Shown piece by piece: positions 6,570 to 15,470 of a stretch of 38,552 bases of DNA. The notes beneath the pieces are model-generated. The model did not search any database, was not told the origin of the DNA, and saw only the letters and a list, made by a program, of their open reading frames with translations. Source of the stretch: Sulfurospirillaceae bacterium (GTDB lineage Bacteria > Campylobacterota > Campylobacteria > Campylobacterales > Sulfurospirillaceae); contig JAQUVE010000009.1 in the NCBI GenBank assembly GCA_028693565.1, positions 1 to 38,552 on the forward strand. Reading direction: 5' to 3'. The translations under genes and the position numbers were made by a program. Within the stretch, counting starts at the first letter, position 1, and each line of letters begins with the position of its first letter.

Positions 6570-7271
6570 ATGTACAAAAATTTAGTTGTCTTAGATAAAG
6601 AGAACCACAAAAGTTTAAAAGTAAGCCCAATGAGCAATCTTCTTTTTGCTAAAGAATTAACTTCAACTCCAATCCTTGCAAATGAAATTGCACACGTAGG
6701 CAAAGATTTTCCCGTTGTTTTTACATCCGGTGAGCAAACAGGTTTAGTTGCTTTAAATTCACTAGGCGGCTCAAATCTAGCCATCAATGCTGAGGGTAAG
6801 TACATCGTTAATTATGTGCCTGCTTTTTTACGACGTTATCCTTTTTCAATCGGTAGCAATAAAGAAAACCCAAGCCAACAACTTATCTTAATCGATAGTG
6901 AATCAGAATTTGTCAGTCAGAGTAAAGGAAAACAGCTTTTTAATAAAGAAGGTGAAAACAGCGAGACTTTAAATAATGCAATTGTTTTTTTACAAAACTA
7001 TGAACAAGAGCGTGCTACCACTCAAAATGTTATCAATCTTATTGCACAAAGTGGCATCTTAGAAGAGAGAGAGATAACCGTAGGTGAAGGCGATGAGAAA
7101 AAAATATTGGTCAATGGATTTAAGGTTGTGAGCAAGGAAAAACTGTATGCACTAGATGACGCAACACTTGCCGAATGGGTCAGAAAAGGTATCATCAGTT
7201 TTATCGATATGCACCTTAATTCACTCAATCATATTCAGACACTTTTTAATTTAGCGAGTATTAAACACTAA
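6570..7271 (+). CDS. sapC: SapC family protein (S-layer export cluster)
   Basis: A 233-residue protein matching the SapC family: NLVVLDKENHKSLKV at the start, DFPVVFTSGE, the NAEGKYIVNYVPAFLRRYPF block that is the family hallmark, and a C-terminal helical region with LYALDDATLAEWVRKG. The ATG at 6570 has AAAAAGGAAT as ribosome-binding site and gives a family-length protein, so separate translation is likely even though the upstream transposase frame runs into it. In Campylobacter fetus sapC is the first gene of sapCDEF, which exports the S-layer protein; here ABC, adaptor and TolC genes follow in the same order. The biochemical role of SapC is not known. It has no signal peptide. Confidence 0.88.
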   Translation: MYKNLVVLDKENHKSLKVSPMSNLLFAKELTSTPILANEIAHVGKDFPVVFTSGEQTGLVALNSLGGSNLAINAEGKYIVNYVPAFLRRYPFSIGSNKENPSQQLILIDSESEFVSQSKGKQLFNKEGENSETLNNAIVFLQNYEQERATTQNVINLIAQSGILEEREITVGEGDEKKILVNGFKVVSKEKLYALDDATLAEWVRKGIISFIDMHLNSLNHIQTLFNLASIKH

Positions 7272-7296
7272 TTATCACAGCATAAAAGGCCATACT

Positions 7297-9081
7297 ATGA
7301 GTCAAAATCGTCAAAAACAGCAGAAGTTATCTGAATTAACGCAAACGATCTTAAAAGCGAAAAAATCATTTATATTTGTCGGTGTGTTTAGTTTATGTAT
7401 CAATTTATTACAATTAACATCACCTTTATATATGTTACAACTCTACGATAGAGTTATGGCCAGTAGAAGTGAAAGCACTTTGTGGCTCTTGACGCTTTTG
7501 ATTGTTGTACTCTTTGCTACAATGGCGCTTTTGGAGATGGTAAGGTCTCGTGTTTTAGTGCGTGTCGGCAATAAAATGGACAATCTTTTGAGCGATCGTG
7601 TCTTTGAGTCTATCTTTGCACTTGCTAATAAAATGCCAGGTAAAGCTTCTTCGTTACCACTCAATGATTTAACACAGATACGACAATTTATGACAGGAAA
7701 TGGCTTATTTGCTTTTTTTGATACGCCATGGATGTTCATATATATCCTAGTGCTTTTTCTTTTCCATGTCTATTTTGGACTATTCGCCATATGTGCGGGG
7801 GCTGTTTTAGTTGTATTTGCGATTATGAATGAACGAACGACTAAAGAAAAATTGGCACAAGCCAATAAGCTTAGTCGTGATTCAAGTGTATTTGTCGATG
7901 CAAGTTTGAGAAATGCCGAAGTGATCCATGCGATGGGAATGCAGGGCAATATCAAAAAGATATGGCAAAAAAAATATTTTGGATTTTTAAATGCACAAAT
8001 GATAGCGAGTGATAATGCAGGATTTTGGTCTAATATCACTAAATCGTCTCGTATGTTATTTCAATCGCTTATTTTAGGGTTGGGTGGGTACTTGGCGATT
8101 AAAGCGGAATTGACACCTGGTATGATGATAGCAGGTTCAATCATCATGGGGCGAGCGCTTGCTCCACTTGATTTGATGATAGCCAGTTGGAAAGGCTTTA
8201 GCAATGCAAGAACATCTTATGAAAGACTTGATGGGCTTTTAAGTGAATTTGCAAAATATGAAAAACCGATGGAATTGCCTGCGCCTAAAGGCGAATTATT
8301 GCTTGAAGCTGTTGTAGTTGTTCCACCTAATGCCAAACAGCCTTCATTGCGTGGGGTCTCGTTTCAAGTTAATTGTGGAGATGTCGTGGGTATTATTGGG
8401 CCAAGTGCGGCAGGAAAGTCGAGTTTGGCACGTGCTATTTTAGGGCTATGGCCTTTAGCTTCAGGAAAAGTGAGGCTTGATAAATCCGATATCGCACAGT
8501 GGGATAAAGAGGTATTAGGACAATACATAGGTTATCTCCCCCAAGATATTGAACTTTTTGAAGGAACGATTAGCGAAAATATCTGTCGTTTTTCGACGGT
8601 AGATGCACAAAAAGTCGTTGAAGCTGCACAGGTAGCGGGCGTTCATGAGATGATTTTACGGCTACCAGAAGGGTATGATACACTTATCGGTGCGGGAGGA
8701 GCAACACTCTCAGGAGGTCAAAGACAACGTGTTGGATTGGCACGAGCCCTTTACAATAATCCTGTACTTGTTGTTCTTGATGAGCCTAATTCAAACCTTG
8801 ATGATGTGGGCGAGCTAGCATTGGTTGAGGCGGTTAAAATACTTAAAGCAAAAGGCACGACGGTTATTTTGATTACGCATCGTCCGAGCATTTTACAAGT
8901 AACCAATAAACTTGCGTTAATGCAACAAGGAACATTGCAGATGTATGGCAATACCAATGAAGTTTTACAAAAGTTGCAACAACAAGCGGCACCGCAACAA
9001 CAACCTAGTGCACCTAAGGCACAACCAAGCGTTGCACCACAAGTTGTTTCTTTGAGCAAACCAGTAGGAGCGCAAGCATGA
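7297..9081 (+). CDS. Type I secretion system permease/ATPase (SapD/PrtD-like ABC exporter)
   Basis: A 594-residue half-size ABC exporter of the PrtD class. The membrane domain (residues ~25-310) starts with FIFVGVFSLCINLLQLTSPL and YMLQLYDRVMASRSESTL, typical of RTX exporters. The ATPase domain has Walker A GPSAAGKSS (368-376), the signature LSGGQRQR (471-478), Walker B VLVVLDEPNSNLD and H-loop ITHRPS. There is no N-terminal C39-peptidase-like domain. A Gln/Pro/Ala-rich tail (last ~40 residues) is unusual. The start is 25 bases after sapC and the end overlaps the adaptor gene by four bases. It energises export of unfolded substrates such as the RTX protein at the window start. Confidence 0.93.
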   Translation: MSQNRQKQQKLSELTQTILKAKKSFIFVGVFSLCINLLQLTSPLYMLQLYDRVMASRSESTLWLLTLLIVVLFATMALLEMVRSRVLVRVGNKMDNLLSDRVFESIFALANKMPGKASSLPLNDLTQIRQFMTGNGLFAFFDTPWMFIYILVLFLFHVYFGLFAICAGAVLVVFAIMNERTTKEKLAQANKLSRDSSVFVDASLRNAEVIHAMGMQGNIKKIWQKKYFGFLNAQMIASDNAGFWSNITKSSRMLFQSLILGLGGYLAIKAELTPGMMIAGSIIMGRALAPLDLMIASWKGFSNARTSYERLDGLLSEFAKYEKPMELPAPKGELLLEAVVVVPPNAKQPSLRGVSFQVNCGDVVGIIGPSAAGKSSLARAILGLWPLASGKVRLDKSDIAQWDKEVLGQYIGYLPQDIELFEGTISENICRFSTVDAQKVVEAAQVAGVHEMILRLPEGYDTLIGAGGATLSGGQRQRVGLARALYNNPVLVVLDEPNSNLDDVGELALVEAVKILKAKGTTVILITHRPSILQVTNKLALMQQGTLQMYGNTNEVLQKLQQQAAPQQQPSAPKAQPSVAPQVVSLSKPVGAQA

Positions 9082-10391
9082 AAAAAGAGTTTTCAAAACC
9101 AGATGGTAATGACAAAAATATTATTCGATTTGGATTAGGTGTTGTCATAGCAGTTTTTGTGGTTTTAGGTGGATGGATGGCTTTTGCACCCTTAGCAAGC
9201 TCGGTTGTTTCGGCGGGAATGGTATCGGCGGATCTCAATAAAAAAACCGTGCAACACTTAGAAGGTGGTATTGTTGAAGAGATTTTAGTAAAGAATGGGG
9301 ATTTTGTTCAAGAAGGGCAAACGCTGTTAAAGTTTCAAAATACCAATGCTTCAGCGCAGTTGGATATTTTGAAAAATCAGTACATGGAAGCTTTGGTTTT
9401 AGAAGCTAGATTGGAGTCTCAAATCGCTTCATTAGATGCGCTTAAATTAACCGATGAGATAAAATCTCTCAAGCAAACGCCTGAGCTTTTAAATATTATC
9501 AATACGCAAAAACAAATTTTTGATTTAAAACAGAAAATGTTAAAAAATGATGAAGTGATAACGGAGCAAAGAATTGCGCAATTATCAAAATATAAAGAGG
9601 GTATAAGCTCACTCATCAATAGTAAATCAACCAGATTGAAGTCGATTGAAGAAGAGATTAATGAGTGGAAAATCCTTTTTGCGGAGAAATTGGTCGATAA
9701 ATTAAAATTAAGAGAACTGATGCGTGAAAAAGCTTTGGTTGAAGGTGACATTGCCAATTCAAAATCTGAAATAGCTAAAAGCGATGATCAAGTGAGTGAG
9801 CTCAAATCGCAACTCTTAGCACGTAAAAAAGATGTGCAAGATAAAACGTATTCAGAATTAGTCAATGCAAAAAATGAGTTATCCAACCTCAAATCCAAAT
9901 TAATAGCAGCGGAAGATGTCACAGAAAGATTGATTGTTAAAGCCCCTATTTCGGGAGTGGTTGTAGGAATGGACTTTCACACCAAGGGTGGGGTTATTAG
10001 TGCAGGAAAACCGATACTAGAGATTGTGCCAGAAAATTCAAAGTTGATCGTTGTCACGAGGGTTCAGACTAAAGATATTGATAAAGTCCATGATGGTTTG
10101 CTGGCAGATATTCGTTTTTCAGCTTTCGATACAAGGCATACGAATGTCATAGAAGGGAAAGTGATTCACGTCTCTGCCGATAGTTTGATTGACCAAAAAA
10201 CAGGAGCTCCTTATTATGAGGCGAAGATTGAGTTAACGCCAAAAGGGTACGAACAAGTAAAAGGCTATAACTTTAATTTGGTTGCAGGTATGCCAGCAGA
10301 AGTGATGATAAAAATAGAAGATAGAACAGCACTCAATTATCTTGTAAAACCATTTTTAGATATGTTTAGTAGAAGTTTCAATGAAGAATAA
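9078..10391 (+). CDS. Type I secretion periplasmic adaptor, HlyD family (SapE/PrtE-like)
   Basis: A 437-residue membrane-fusion protein. A short cytoplasmic N-terminus precedes a single membrane segment at residues ~16-36 (IIRFGLGVVIAVFVVLGGWM). Next come a lipoyl-like half (KKTVQHLEGGIVEEILVKNG), a long coiled-coil hairpin at ~90-280, the second half (IVKAPISGVVVGMDFHTKGG) and a beta-barrel domain ending in AGMPAEVMIKIEDRTALNYL-type sequence, where such adaptors end. It links the ABC protein to the TolC-like channel. The ATG overlaps the ABC stop (ATGA), and its end overlaps the glycosyltransferase start by 11 bases. Confidence 0.93.
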   Translation: MKKEFSKPDGNDKNIIRFGLGVVIAVFVVLGGWMAFAPLASSVVSAGMVSADLNKKTVQHLEGGIVEEILVKNGDFVQEGQTLLKFQNTNASAQLDILKNQYMEALVLEARLESQIASLDALKLTDEIKSLKQTPELLNIINTQKQIFDLKQKMLKNDEVITEQRIAQLSKYKEGISSLINSKSTRLKSIEEEINEWKILFAEKLVDKLKLRELMREKALVEGDIANSKSEIAKSDDQVSELKSQLLARKKDVQDKTYSELVNAKNELSNLKSKLIAAEDVTERLIVKAPISGVVVGMDFHTKGGVISAGKPILEIVPENSKLIVVTRVQTKDIDKVHDGLLADIRFSAFDTRHTNVIEGKVIHVSADSLIDQKTGAPYYEAKIELTPKGYEQVKGYNFNLVAGMPAEVMIKIEDRTALNYLVKPFLDMFSRSFNEE

Positions 10392-11475
10392 AAAAATAGC
10401 GGTCGTCCATGACTGGTTAAGCGTCAATGGTGGGGCTGAAATTGTTTTAAAATACATTTTAGAACTATATCCTCACGCTGATATTTACACAATGGTTGAC
10501 ACGTTACCACTTGAGAGTCGCACATGGCTTGAAGGGCATACAATCTATACGTCTATATTGCAAAAAAATCGATGGGTTGCACAGCGGTATCGTTATTTTA
10601 TACCCATGATGCCTTATTTGATAGAGCAATTTGATTTGTCTGATTATGATATCATTATTTCCAGTTCACATGCTGTTGCAAAGGGAGTGCTTGTTCATCC
10701 ACATCAAAAACATATCGCCTATATCTACTCACCGATGCGGTATGCATGGGATTTGATGTATGAGCATGAACGTTTAGGTGTTTTTGGCAAAGGGATTGTA
10801 AAATTTATGCTAAAGCGATGGCTACATAAAATGCGTATTTGGGACTATGTCTCTGCTCAAAGACCAGATATTTTAATTGCGGATTCTACTTTTATCAAAA
10901 AGCGTATTCAAAAATGTTGGCGACGAGATGCTGAGGTTGTTTATCCGCCTGTCGAATTTGATGAGTGTTGTTATCGTGAAGAAAAGCAAGATTATTATGT
11001 GACACTTTCCAGATTGGTTGAATATAAACGGGTTGATCTTATCGTAGAGGCCTTTAATGCGCTGCCTGAGAAAAAACTTATCGTTATAGGAGAGGGATGT
11101 GCCTTTGAAAAGCTCAAGAAAATAGCACATTCAAACATCGAATTTAAAGGACATCTACCCAGAAAAGAGGCGATGAACTACATAGCTTATGCTAAAGCAT
11201 TTATTTTTATGGCTAAAGAGGATTTTGGGATTGCACCCCTTGAAGCACAAGCATGTGGCACACCTGTAATTGCCTATGGGCAAGGGGGAGCACGTGAAAC
11301 AGTGATTGAGGGAAAGACAGGTGTTTTTGTTGAGGAGCAAACGAGCCAATCTTTGATAGAAGCAATAGCTCAATTTGAGTCAATAGCTATTGACCCTAAT
11401 GCGTGCGCAAAAAATGCATTAACATTTTCCATAGACAATTTTAAAAAACAGTTTGAAGCGTATCTGAAAGATTAG
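10381..11475 (+). CDS. Glycosyltransferase, GT4 family
   Basis: A 364-residue GT-B enzyme. The N-terminal half starts IAVVHDWLSVNGGAEIVL, the nucleotide-sugar half includes VTLSRLVEYKRVDLIVEAF and LIVIGEGCAF, and the C-terminal EDFGIAPLEAQACGTPVIAY carries the E-x7-E catalytic/donor motif of GT4 enzymes, followed by GGARETVIEGKTGVF. It most resembles O-antigen mannosyltransferase-type proteins, but the sugar cannot be read from sequence. It overlaps the adaptor gene by 11 bases and lies between the adaptor and outer-membrane genes of the type I system, so it is certainly co-expressed with them. Glycosylation of the surface layer, or synthesis of its polysaccharide anchor, is the natural inference. 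Confidence 0.88.
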   Translation: MKNKKIAVVHDWLSVNGGAEIVLKYILELYPHADIYTMVDTLPLESRTWLEGHTIYTSILQKNRWVAQRYRYFIPMMPYLIEQFDLSDYDIIISSSHAVAKGVLVHPHQKHIAYIYSPMRYAWDLMYEHERLGVFGKGIVKFMLKRWLHKMRIWDYVSAQRPDILIADSTFIKKRIQKCWRRDAEVVYPPVEFDECCYREEKQDYYVTLSRLVEYKRVDLIVEAFNALPEKKLIVIGEGCAFEKLKKIAHSNIEFKGHLPRKEAMNYIAYAKAFIFMAKEDFGIAPLEAQACGTPVIAYGQGGARETVIEGKTGVFVEEQTSQSLIEAIAQFESIAIDPNACAKNALTFSIDNFKKQFEAYLKD

Positions 11476-11483
11476 GAGAATAT

Positions 11484-12785
11484 ATGTATAAAGTTTTGTT
11501 GATAATGGTATTGGTATTTCATCAAGGAGTATGTGCCAAAGATACGATGATTACGTTAAGTGATGCTTATAAATTGGCCCTTTCGTATGAAGCAAAATTA
11601 AAATCTACAGCGTATCAAGTGGATGCTAAAAAAGAAGATGTCACGCTAGCTGAGTCTCAACTTTATCCACAAATTTACGCAAGTCTTGATAATTCTCAGA
11701 GAAAATACAAAGAAAATTTTTATCAACGCAATGTGCAAGAGAGTTATAATTCTGCTTCTATTACAGCAAGTCAAGCACTCTATCACCCTGAGGTTTTAGC
11801 ACAAATCGAAAGCGCTGAACTTAAAGTGGATTCGGCAAAAATTTATCTCTCTAAACAAGAACAAGAGTTGGCTTATAAGGTTGCTGATGCCTATGTATCT
11901 ATTTTAAAGTATCAAAACAGTGTGGCTGTTGCAGAATCTTATGTAAAAACCAATGAGGTCAAATATCAGCAAATAAAAGAAAAATATGACTTAAGCCTTG
12001 CCAATAAGATGGACTTTTTAGAGTCAAAGCTGGCTTATGAACAAGCAAAAATCACCCGACATAAGCAAGAAAATCTTTTGGCATTGGCAAAGGTAAAATT
12101 AAAAAATTTAATTGGTGTTGCAGTCGATTCTATTCCCCCTATAGCCTTTGATGATTTGGAAGTCACGAATTTATTAAAACTTTCTGAGCATGAAGATTTG
12201 CAAGATAACCCTGATATTAAAATGAGTAAACTCAACACACAGATTTATGAAAAAGAGATCGAAGTAGCGACTTATGGGCACTATCCAAAGCTTGATTTGA
12301 GTTTATCGCACACCGAGTATCAAACAAAGGATAAAACAGTAGATTATGAAAGGGATAGTCGTATTTTATTGGAGTTTAAAATCCCTATATTTCAAGGTGG
12401 ACGCATTAGCTCACAAATAGAGAAAAATAGAGTCCTTCTGAACGCAGCCAAAGAAGATTTAACGGATCAGCAAAGAGAGGTTACAATAAAGTATGAAGAG
12501 TTAGCGCTCAATTATGAAGCGGCACTTAAAGATATTATTTTACAAAAAGATGCGAAAAATTCTGCAGAATTATACTTAACTGCGGTACAAATGGGCTATG
12601 ATCATGGTTTGAAAAACTTGATTGATTTAGAGGATGCAAAGACGAAACTTTATGAAAGTAAATTTAAGTTGATTGACTCCGTTTATACATTGATAAATTC
12701 TTATATTGGTATCTTAAATATTACGGGAAAACTCAATACTCATGACATTGAAAGGTTGAATAGTCTTATCTTTAAAATAGGTTAA
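11484..12785 (+). CDS. TolC-family outer-membrane efflux protein (SapF-like)
   Basis: A 433-residue protein with an N-terminal signal peptide (MYKVLLIMVLVFHQGVCA) and two repeated TolC halves: TLSDAYKLALSYEAKLKS...ESQLYPQIYA...ITASQALYHPEV, and later YGHYPKLDLSLSHTEYQ...LLEFKIPIFQGGRISSQIEKNR. The long helical stretches fit the periplasmic tunnel and the strand regions fit the outer-membrane barrel. It should complete the exporter with the ABC and HlyD proteins. It starts eight bases after the glycosyltransferase stop, with AGGAG as ribosome-binding site, in the same operon. Confidence 0.92.
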   Translation: MYKVLLIMVLVFHQGVCAKDTMITLSDAYKLALSYEAKLKSTAYQVDAKKEDVTLAESQLYPQIYASLDNSQRKYKENFYQRNVQESYNSASITASQALYHPEVLAQIESAELKVDSAKIYLSKQEQELAYKVADAYVSILKYQNSVAVAESYVKTNEVKYQQIKEKYDLSLANKMDFLESKLAYEQAKITRHKQENLLALAKVKLKNLIGVAVDSIPPIAFDDLEVTNLLKLSEHEDLQDNPDIKMSKLNTQIYEKEIEVATYGHYPKLDLSLSHTEYQTKDKTVDYERDSRILLEFKIPIFQGGRISSQIEKNRVLLNAAKEDLTDQQREVTIKYEELALNYEAALKDIILQKDAKNSAELYLTAVQMGYDHGLKNLIDLEDAKTKLYESKFKLIDSVYTLINSYIGILNITGKLNTHDIERLNSLIFKIG

Positions 12786-12810
12786 TGCAAAGAGGAGTAG
12801 AATAAGTACT

Positions 12811-14127
12811 ATGAAAAAACATATCAGTGCTATTATACTTTTTAGTTTGGATGCTGTGTTTCTAAACTGCATATATTATGTGGCATGGTGGTTTCGCTCT
12901 TTAGCTGAACTATTTGGCATGCCACCCTTTTTAGGGTCTTCTCACGATGATTTTTCATTGGTATTGATGTTAATTCTGCTTATCTTATGGTATGAAAAAA
13001 TATATACCTATCGTTTTGATTTTTGGGAAGAGACACGACTCATTCTTAAAGCACTCTTTCTCTCCTTCGTTATTGTATTGGCATTTTTAATGCTTAACCG
13101 TATTGAAATGAGCTATTCACGATCTTTTATTATTCTCTATTTTGCATTATTGGCGCTTTGTTTCCCCGTATTTAAGCGAGTGAGTAAAAAAATCATATAT
13201 CATTTACCGTATTTTCGTAAAAAAGTTAAAATCGTTGGTAATGCGGGGCAAAAAAAGCTTTTGGTACGTGAATTTGAACACAATTGGTATTTGGGGCTTC
13301 ACTACTGTGAGGATCGATACGAGGCTATTTTTATCGCAACGAAAAATATGCCAATACACACCTTAAATGAGCATCTCAATCAGTTTGCGAAAGAAACGAA
13401 AGATATCTATATCTTGCCTTATGCGGAAAAAGCCAATTTTTCAAAAGCCAATATGATAGAGTATTTTAATATACGTACATCGGTAATTCATCTTGAAAAT
13501 GAGCTATTGAAAATTTACAATATTGTTCTCAAAGAGTTTTGTGAGAAATTTGTCATTTTGCTAGCTTCTCCTTTTTTAATGGTAGCGCATATTATCATTT
13601 CATTTTTAATTATGCGTGATTCAAAAGGACCTATTGTATTTCCACAAACACGATTAGGTAAAAATGGTCACCACTTCACGTGTTACAAATACAGAACGAT
13701 GTACCCAGATAGTCATCGCTTATTGGAAGAGTATTTGCAGAGCAATCCTGAAGAGAAGACATATTTTAACCTTTACCATAAATATCAAAATGATCCAAGG
13801 ATAACATCGATAGGAAGATTGTTGCGAAAGACTTCTCTTGATGAGCTACCACAGTTTTTAAATGTTTTTAAGGGTGATATGAGTTTAGTAGGGCCACGAC
13901 CTTACATGATAGATGAAAATGCCAAACTTGCAGATGATGCAAAAACTATTTTATTGGTAAAGCCTGGTATTACAGGACTTTGGCAGGTCAGTGGGCGAAA
14001 TAACCTCACATTTAATAAACGCAAAGAATTAGATATGTGGTATATTCAGAATTGGTCTTTATGGATGGATTTTATTATTTTAATGAAGACTATTAAAGTA
14101 GTTCTTAGTAAAAAAGGGGCACAATAA
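12811..14127 (+). CDS. Polyprenyl-phosphate sugar-1-phosphate transferase (WbaP/PHPT-like)
   Basis: A 438-residue membrane enzyme. Four membrane segments lie in the N-terminal ~115 residues, followed by a degenerate nucleotide-binding-like region and, from about residue 245, one more membrane helix and the full bacterial sugar-transferase domain: [54 protein letters not shown] and [13 protein letters not shown]. Such enzymes put the first sugar phosphate on undecaprenyl phosphate and start an O-antigen, capsule or glycan. It lies 25 bases after the TolC gene and probably ends the S-layer export operon, strengthening the view that glycan assembly and surface-protein export are coupled. Confidence 0.9.
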   Translation: MKKHISAIILFSLDAVFLNCIYYVAWWFRSLAELFGMPPFLGSSHDDFSLVLMLILLILWYEKIYTYRFDFWEETRLILKALFLSFVIVLAFLMLNRIEMSYSRSFIILYFALLALCFPVFKRVSKKIIYHLPYFRKKVKIVGNAGQKKLLVREFEHNWYLGLHYCEDRYEAIFIATKNMPIHTLNEHLNQFAKETKDIYILPYAEKANFSKANMIEYFNIRTSVIHLENELLKIYNIVLKEFCEKFVILLASPFLMVAHIIISFLIMRDSKGPIVFPQTRLGKNGHHFTCYKYRTMYPDSHRLLEEYLQSNPEEKTYFNLYHKYQNDPRITSIGRLLRKTSLDELPQFLNVFKGDMSLVGPRPYMIDENAKLADDAKTILLVKPGITGLWQVSGRNNLTFNKRKELDMWYIQNWSLWMDFIILMKTIKVVLSKKGAQ

Positions 14128-14182
14128 AGAAGAATTTGATCCCTTTAGAACTGATATATAAATTACTCTTTTAGGTGGCAAA

Positions 14183-14956
14183 ATGGAAGAAGAGCTAGAA
14201 GAAGAATCACCTGAACTATCAGACATATCAGAATCAGCTTTTGAGCTGATTGAACTCATCAAAAATAGTATTGATGACTATTTTAATGATGAGTATGAAG
14301 TTATCAAATTTAATGTTAATTTCCTTGAGAGCAATGGATTTGCCTATCAGACTAAAATTGACTACATGAAGCTAAATCGCTTTATTTCTACCGCTTATAA
14401 TACAATTGAAGCCAATGATGTACAAGTGATCGATGGTTTACTCTCTAAATTTTACAAAGATATTATCTTTTTAAACCATTTTTACAAAAATTTCCTTGAA
14501 AAAGCTAAAGATATTCAGAGTATTTTTCGGTACAATTTTCTCAAGCCCCATCAAGGTACAGCCGCATTGTATGCTCTCTTGAGTGAAAAAGAAGAAAAGA
14601 AAACAGGTAAAAAAGAGAAAGACCCTAGTGAAGATGAACTTAACGCTTTTGAAGAGTATATGAAAGAAGAGTTTCGTCATGAATTTCTCAAAGAATATGA
14701 GATATACAGTGAAAATTTGCGTGAAATTATCAATACTAAAACATACTACTTTGATAAATTACTGTGGGCTGAGGCACGAAAGAGCAATGCCATCAATGAA
14801 TTTTTTAAAAAATCAAAACGTGTCGATGCTGAATTTAGCGATGAGTTGTCCACAAAAATATTTATCCAGCAATACCTTCATACCATTGATATGTCACATA
14901 CTAAAGATGTCAAGTGGCACCAATATCTGCATAATGTCTTAACGATGATGGATTAG
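14183..14956 (+). CDS. Hypothetical acidic, helix-rich protein (257 aa)
   Basis: Not recognised. The N-terminus is very acidic (MEEELEEESPELSDISESAF), and the rest is predicted mainly helical with many charged residues (EKEEKKTGKKEKDPSEDEL at about residues 135-153), no signal peptide and no membrane segment. AGGTGG provides a ribosome-binding site before the ATG at 14183. Its stop is only two bases before the cyclic-nucleotide-binding gene, so the two are translated together and probably act together. A partner or target of that cNMP-binding protein is the simplest guess. It lies 55 bases after the sugar transferase and may share its transcript. Confidence 0.75.
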   Translation: MEEELEEESPELSDISESAFELIELIKNSIDDYFNDEYEVIKFNVNFLESNGFAYQTKIDYMKLNRFISTAYNTIEANDVQVIDGLLSKFYKDIIFLNHFYKNFLEKAKDIQSIFRYNFLKPHQGTAALYALLSEKEEKKTGKKEKDPSEDELNAFEEYMKEEFRHEFLKEYEIYSENLREIINTKTYYFDKLLWAEARKSNAINEFFKKSKRVDAEFSDELSTKIFIQQYLHTIDMSHTKDVKWHQYLHNVLTMMD

Positions 14957-14958
14957 TC

Positions 14959-15468
14959 ATGGTCATAAAAAATACGAATTATACAAAACGAGAAATAGAG
15001 CGTATGCTAGAGGCTGGTCATGCCAATAAGCTCAGTATTTCGCAAGAGAAACTTTTAGAGATTAGCGATAAAATTTACCTTTTTGATGGCATTAAAAAAG
15101 AAGATATTATTCGTATGACGGTGAATGTTAAGTTTAAGCGGTATGCCAAAGGCGATGTTATTATGAATGCGGGCGACAAAGGCCGTGAAATCTATTTTAT
15201 CTTATACGGTACAGCGGTTGTCGTAGTAGAAGGTAAAAAGATAGTTGCGACGATTGATTCTCCTCATATGTTTGGAGAAATGGCCTTTTTAACGAAAAAA
15301 CCTCGCAATGCAACGATACTTGCTTATAAAGAGGGCACGACCATCATCTCATTTGAGGTCAATGATGAAAAATGCAGCGAGATTTTTTCATACCCTTTTG
15401 CACAACTCTATCGCAATATCGCTCTTGATCTTACTGGAAAGATTGAAAAAACAAATCTTAAAAAATAG
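14959..15468 (+). CDS. Stand-alone cyclic-nucleotide-binding domain protein (169 aa)
   Basis: Residues ~30-155 form a CRP/PKA-type cNMP-binding domain: ISDKIYLFDGIKKEDI, YAKGDVIMNAGDKGREIYFI, GTAVVVVEG, and the phosphate-binding cassette FGEMAFLTKKPRNATILA with the conserved Glu and Arg that hold cyclic nucleotide. No helix-turn-helix or other output domain follows, so it is not a CRP-type transcription factor; it would act by protein contact, most simply with the product of the gene two bases upstream. It converges on the minus-strand operon containing an adenylate cyclase and a phosphodiesterase, ending two bases from the latter. A cAMP sensor role is inferred from this arrangement. Confidence 0.87.
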   Translation: MVIKNTNYTKREIERMLEAGHANKLSISQEKLLEISDKIYLFDGIKKEDIIRMTVNVKFKRYAKGDVIMNAGDKGREIYFILYGTAVVVVEGKKIVATIDSPHMFGEMAFLTKKPRNATILAYKEGTTIISFEVNDEKCSEIFSYPFAQLYRNIALDLTGKIEKTNLKK

Positions 15469-15470
15469 CC

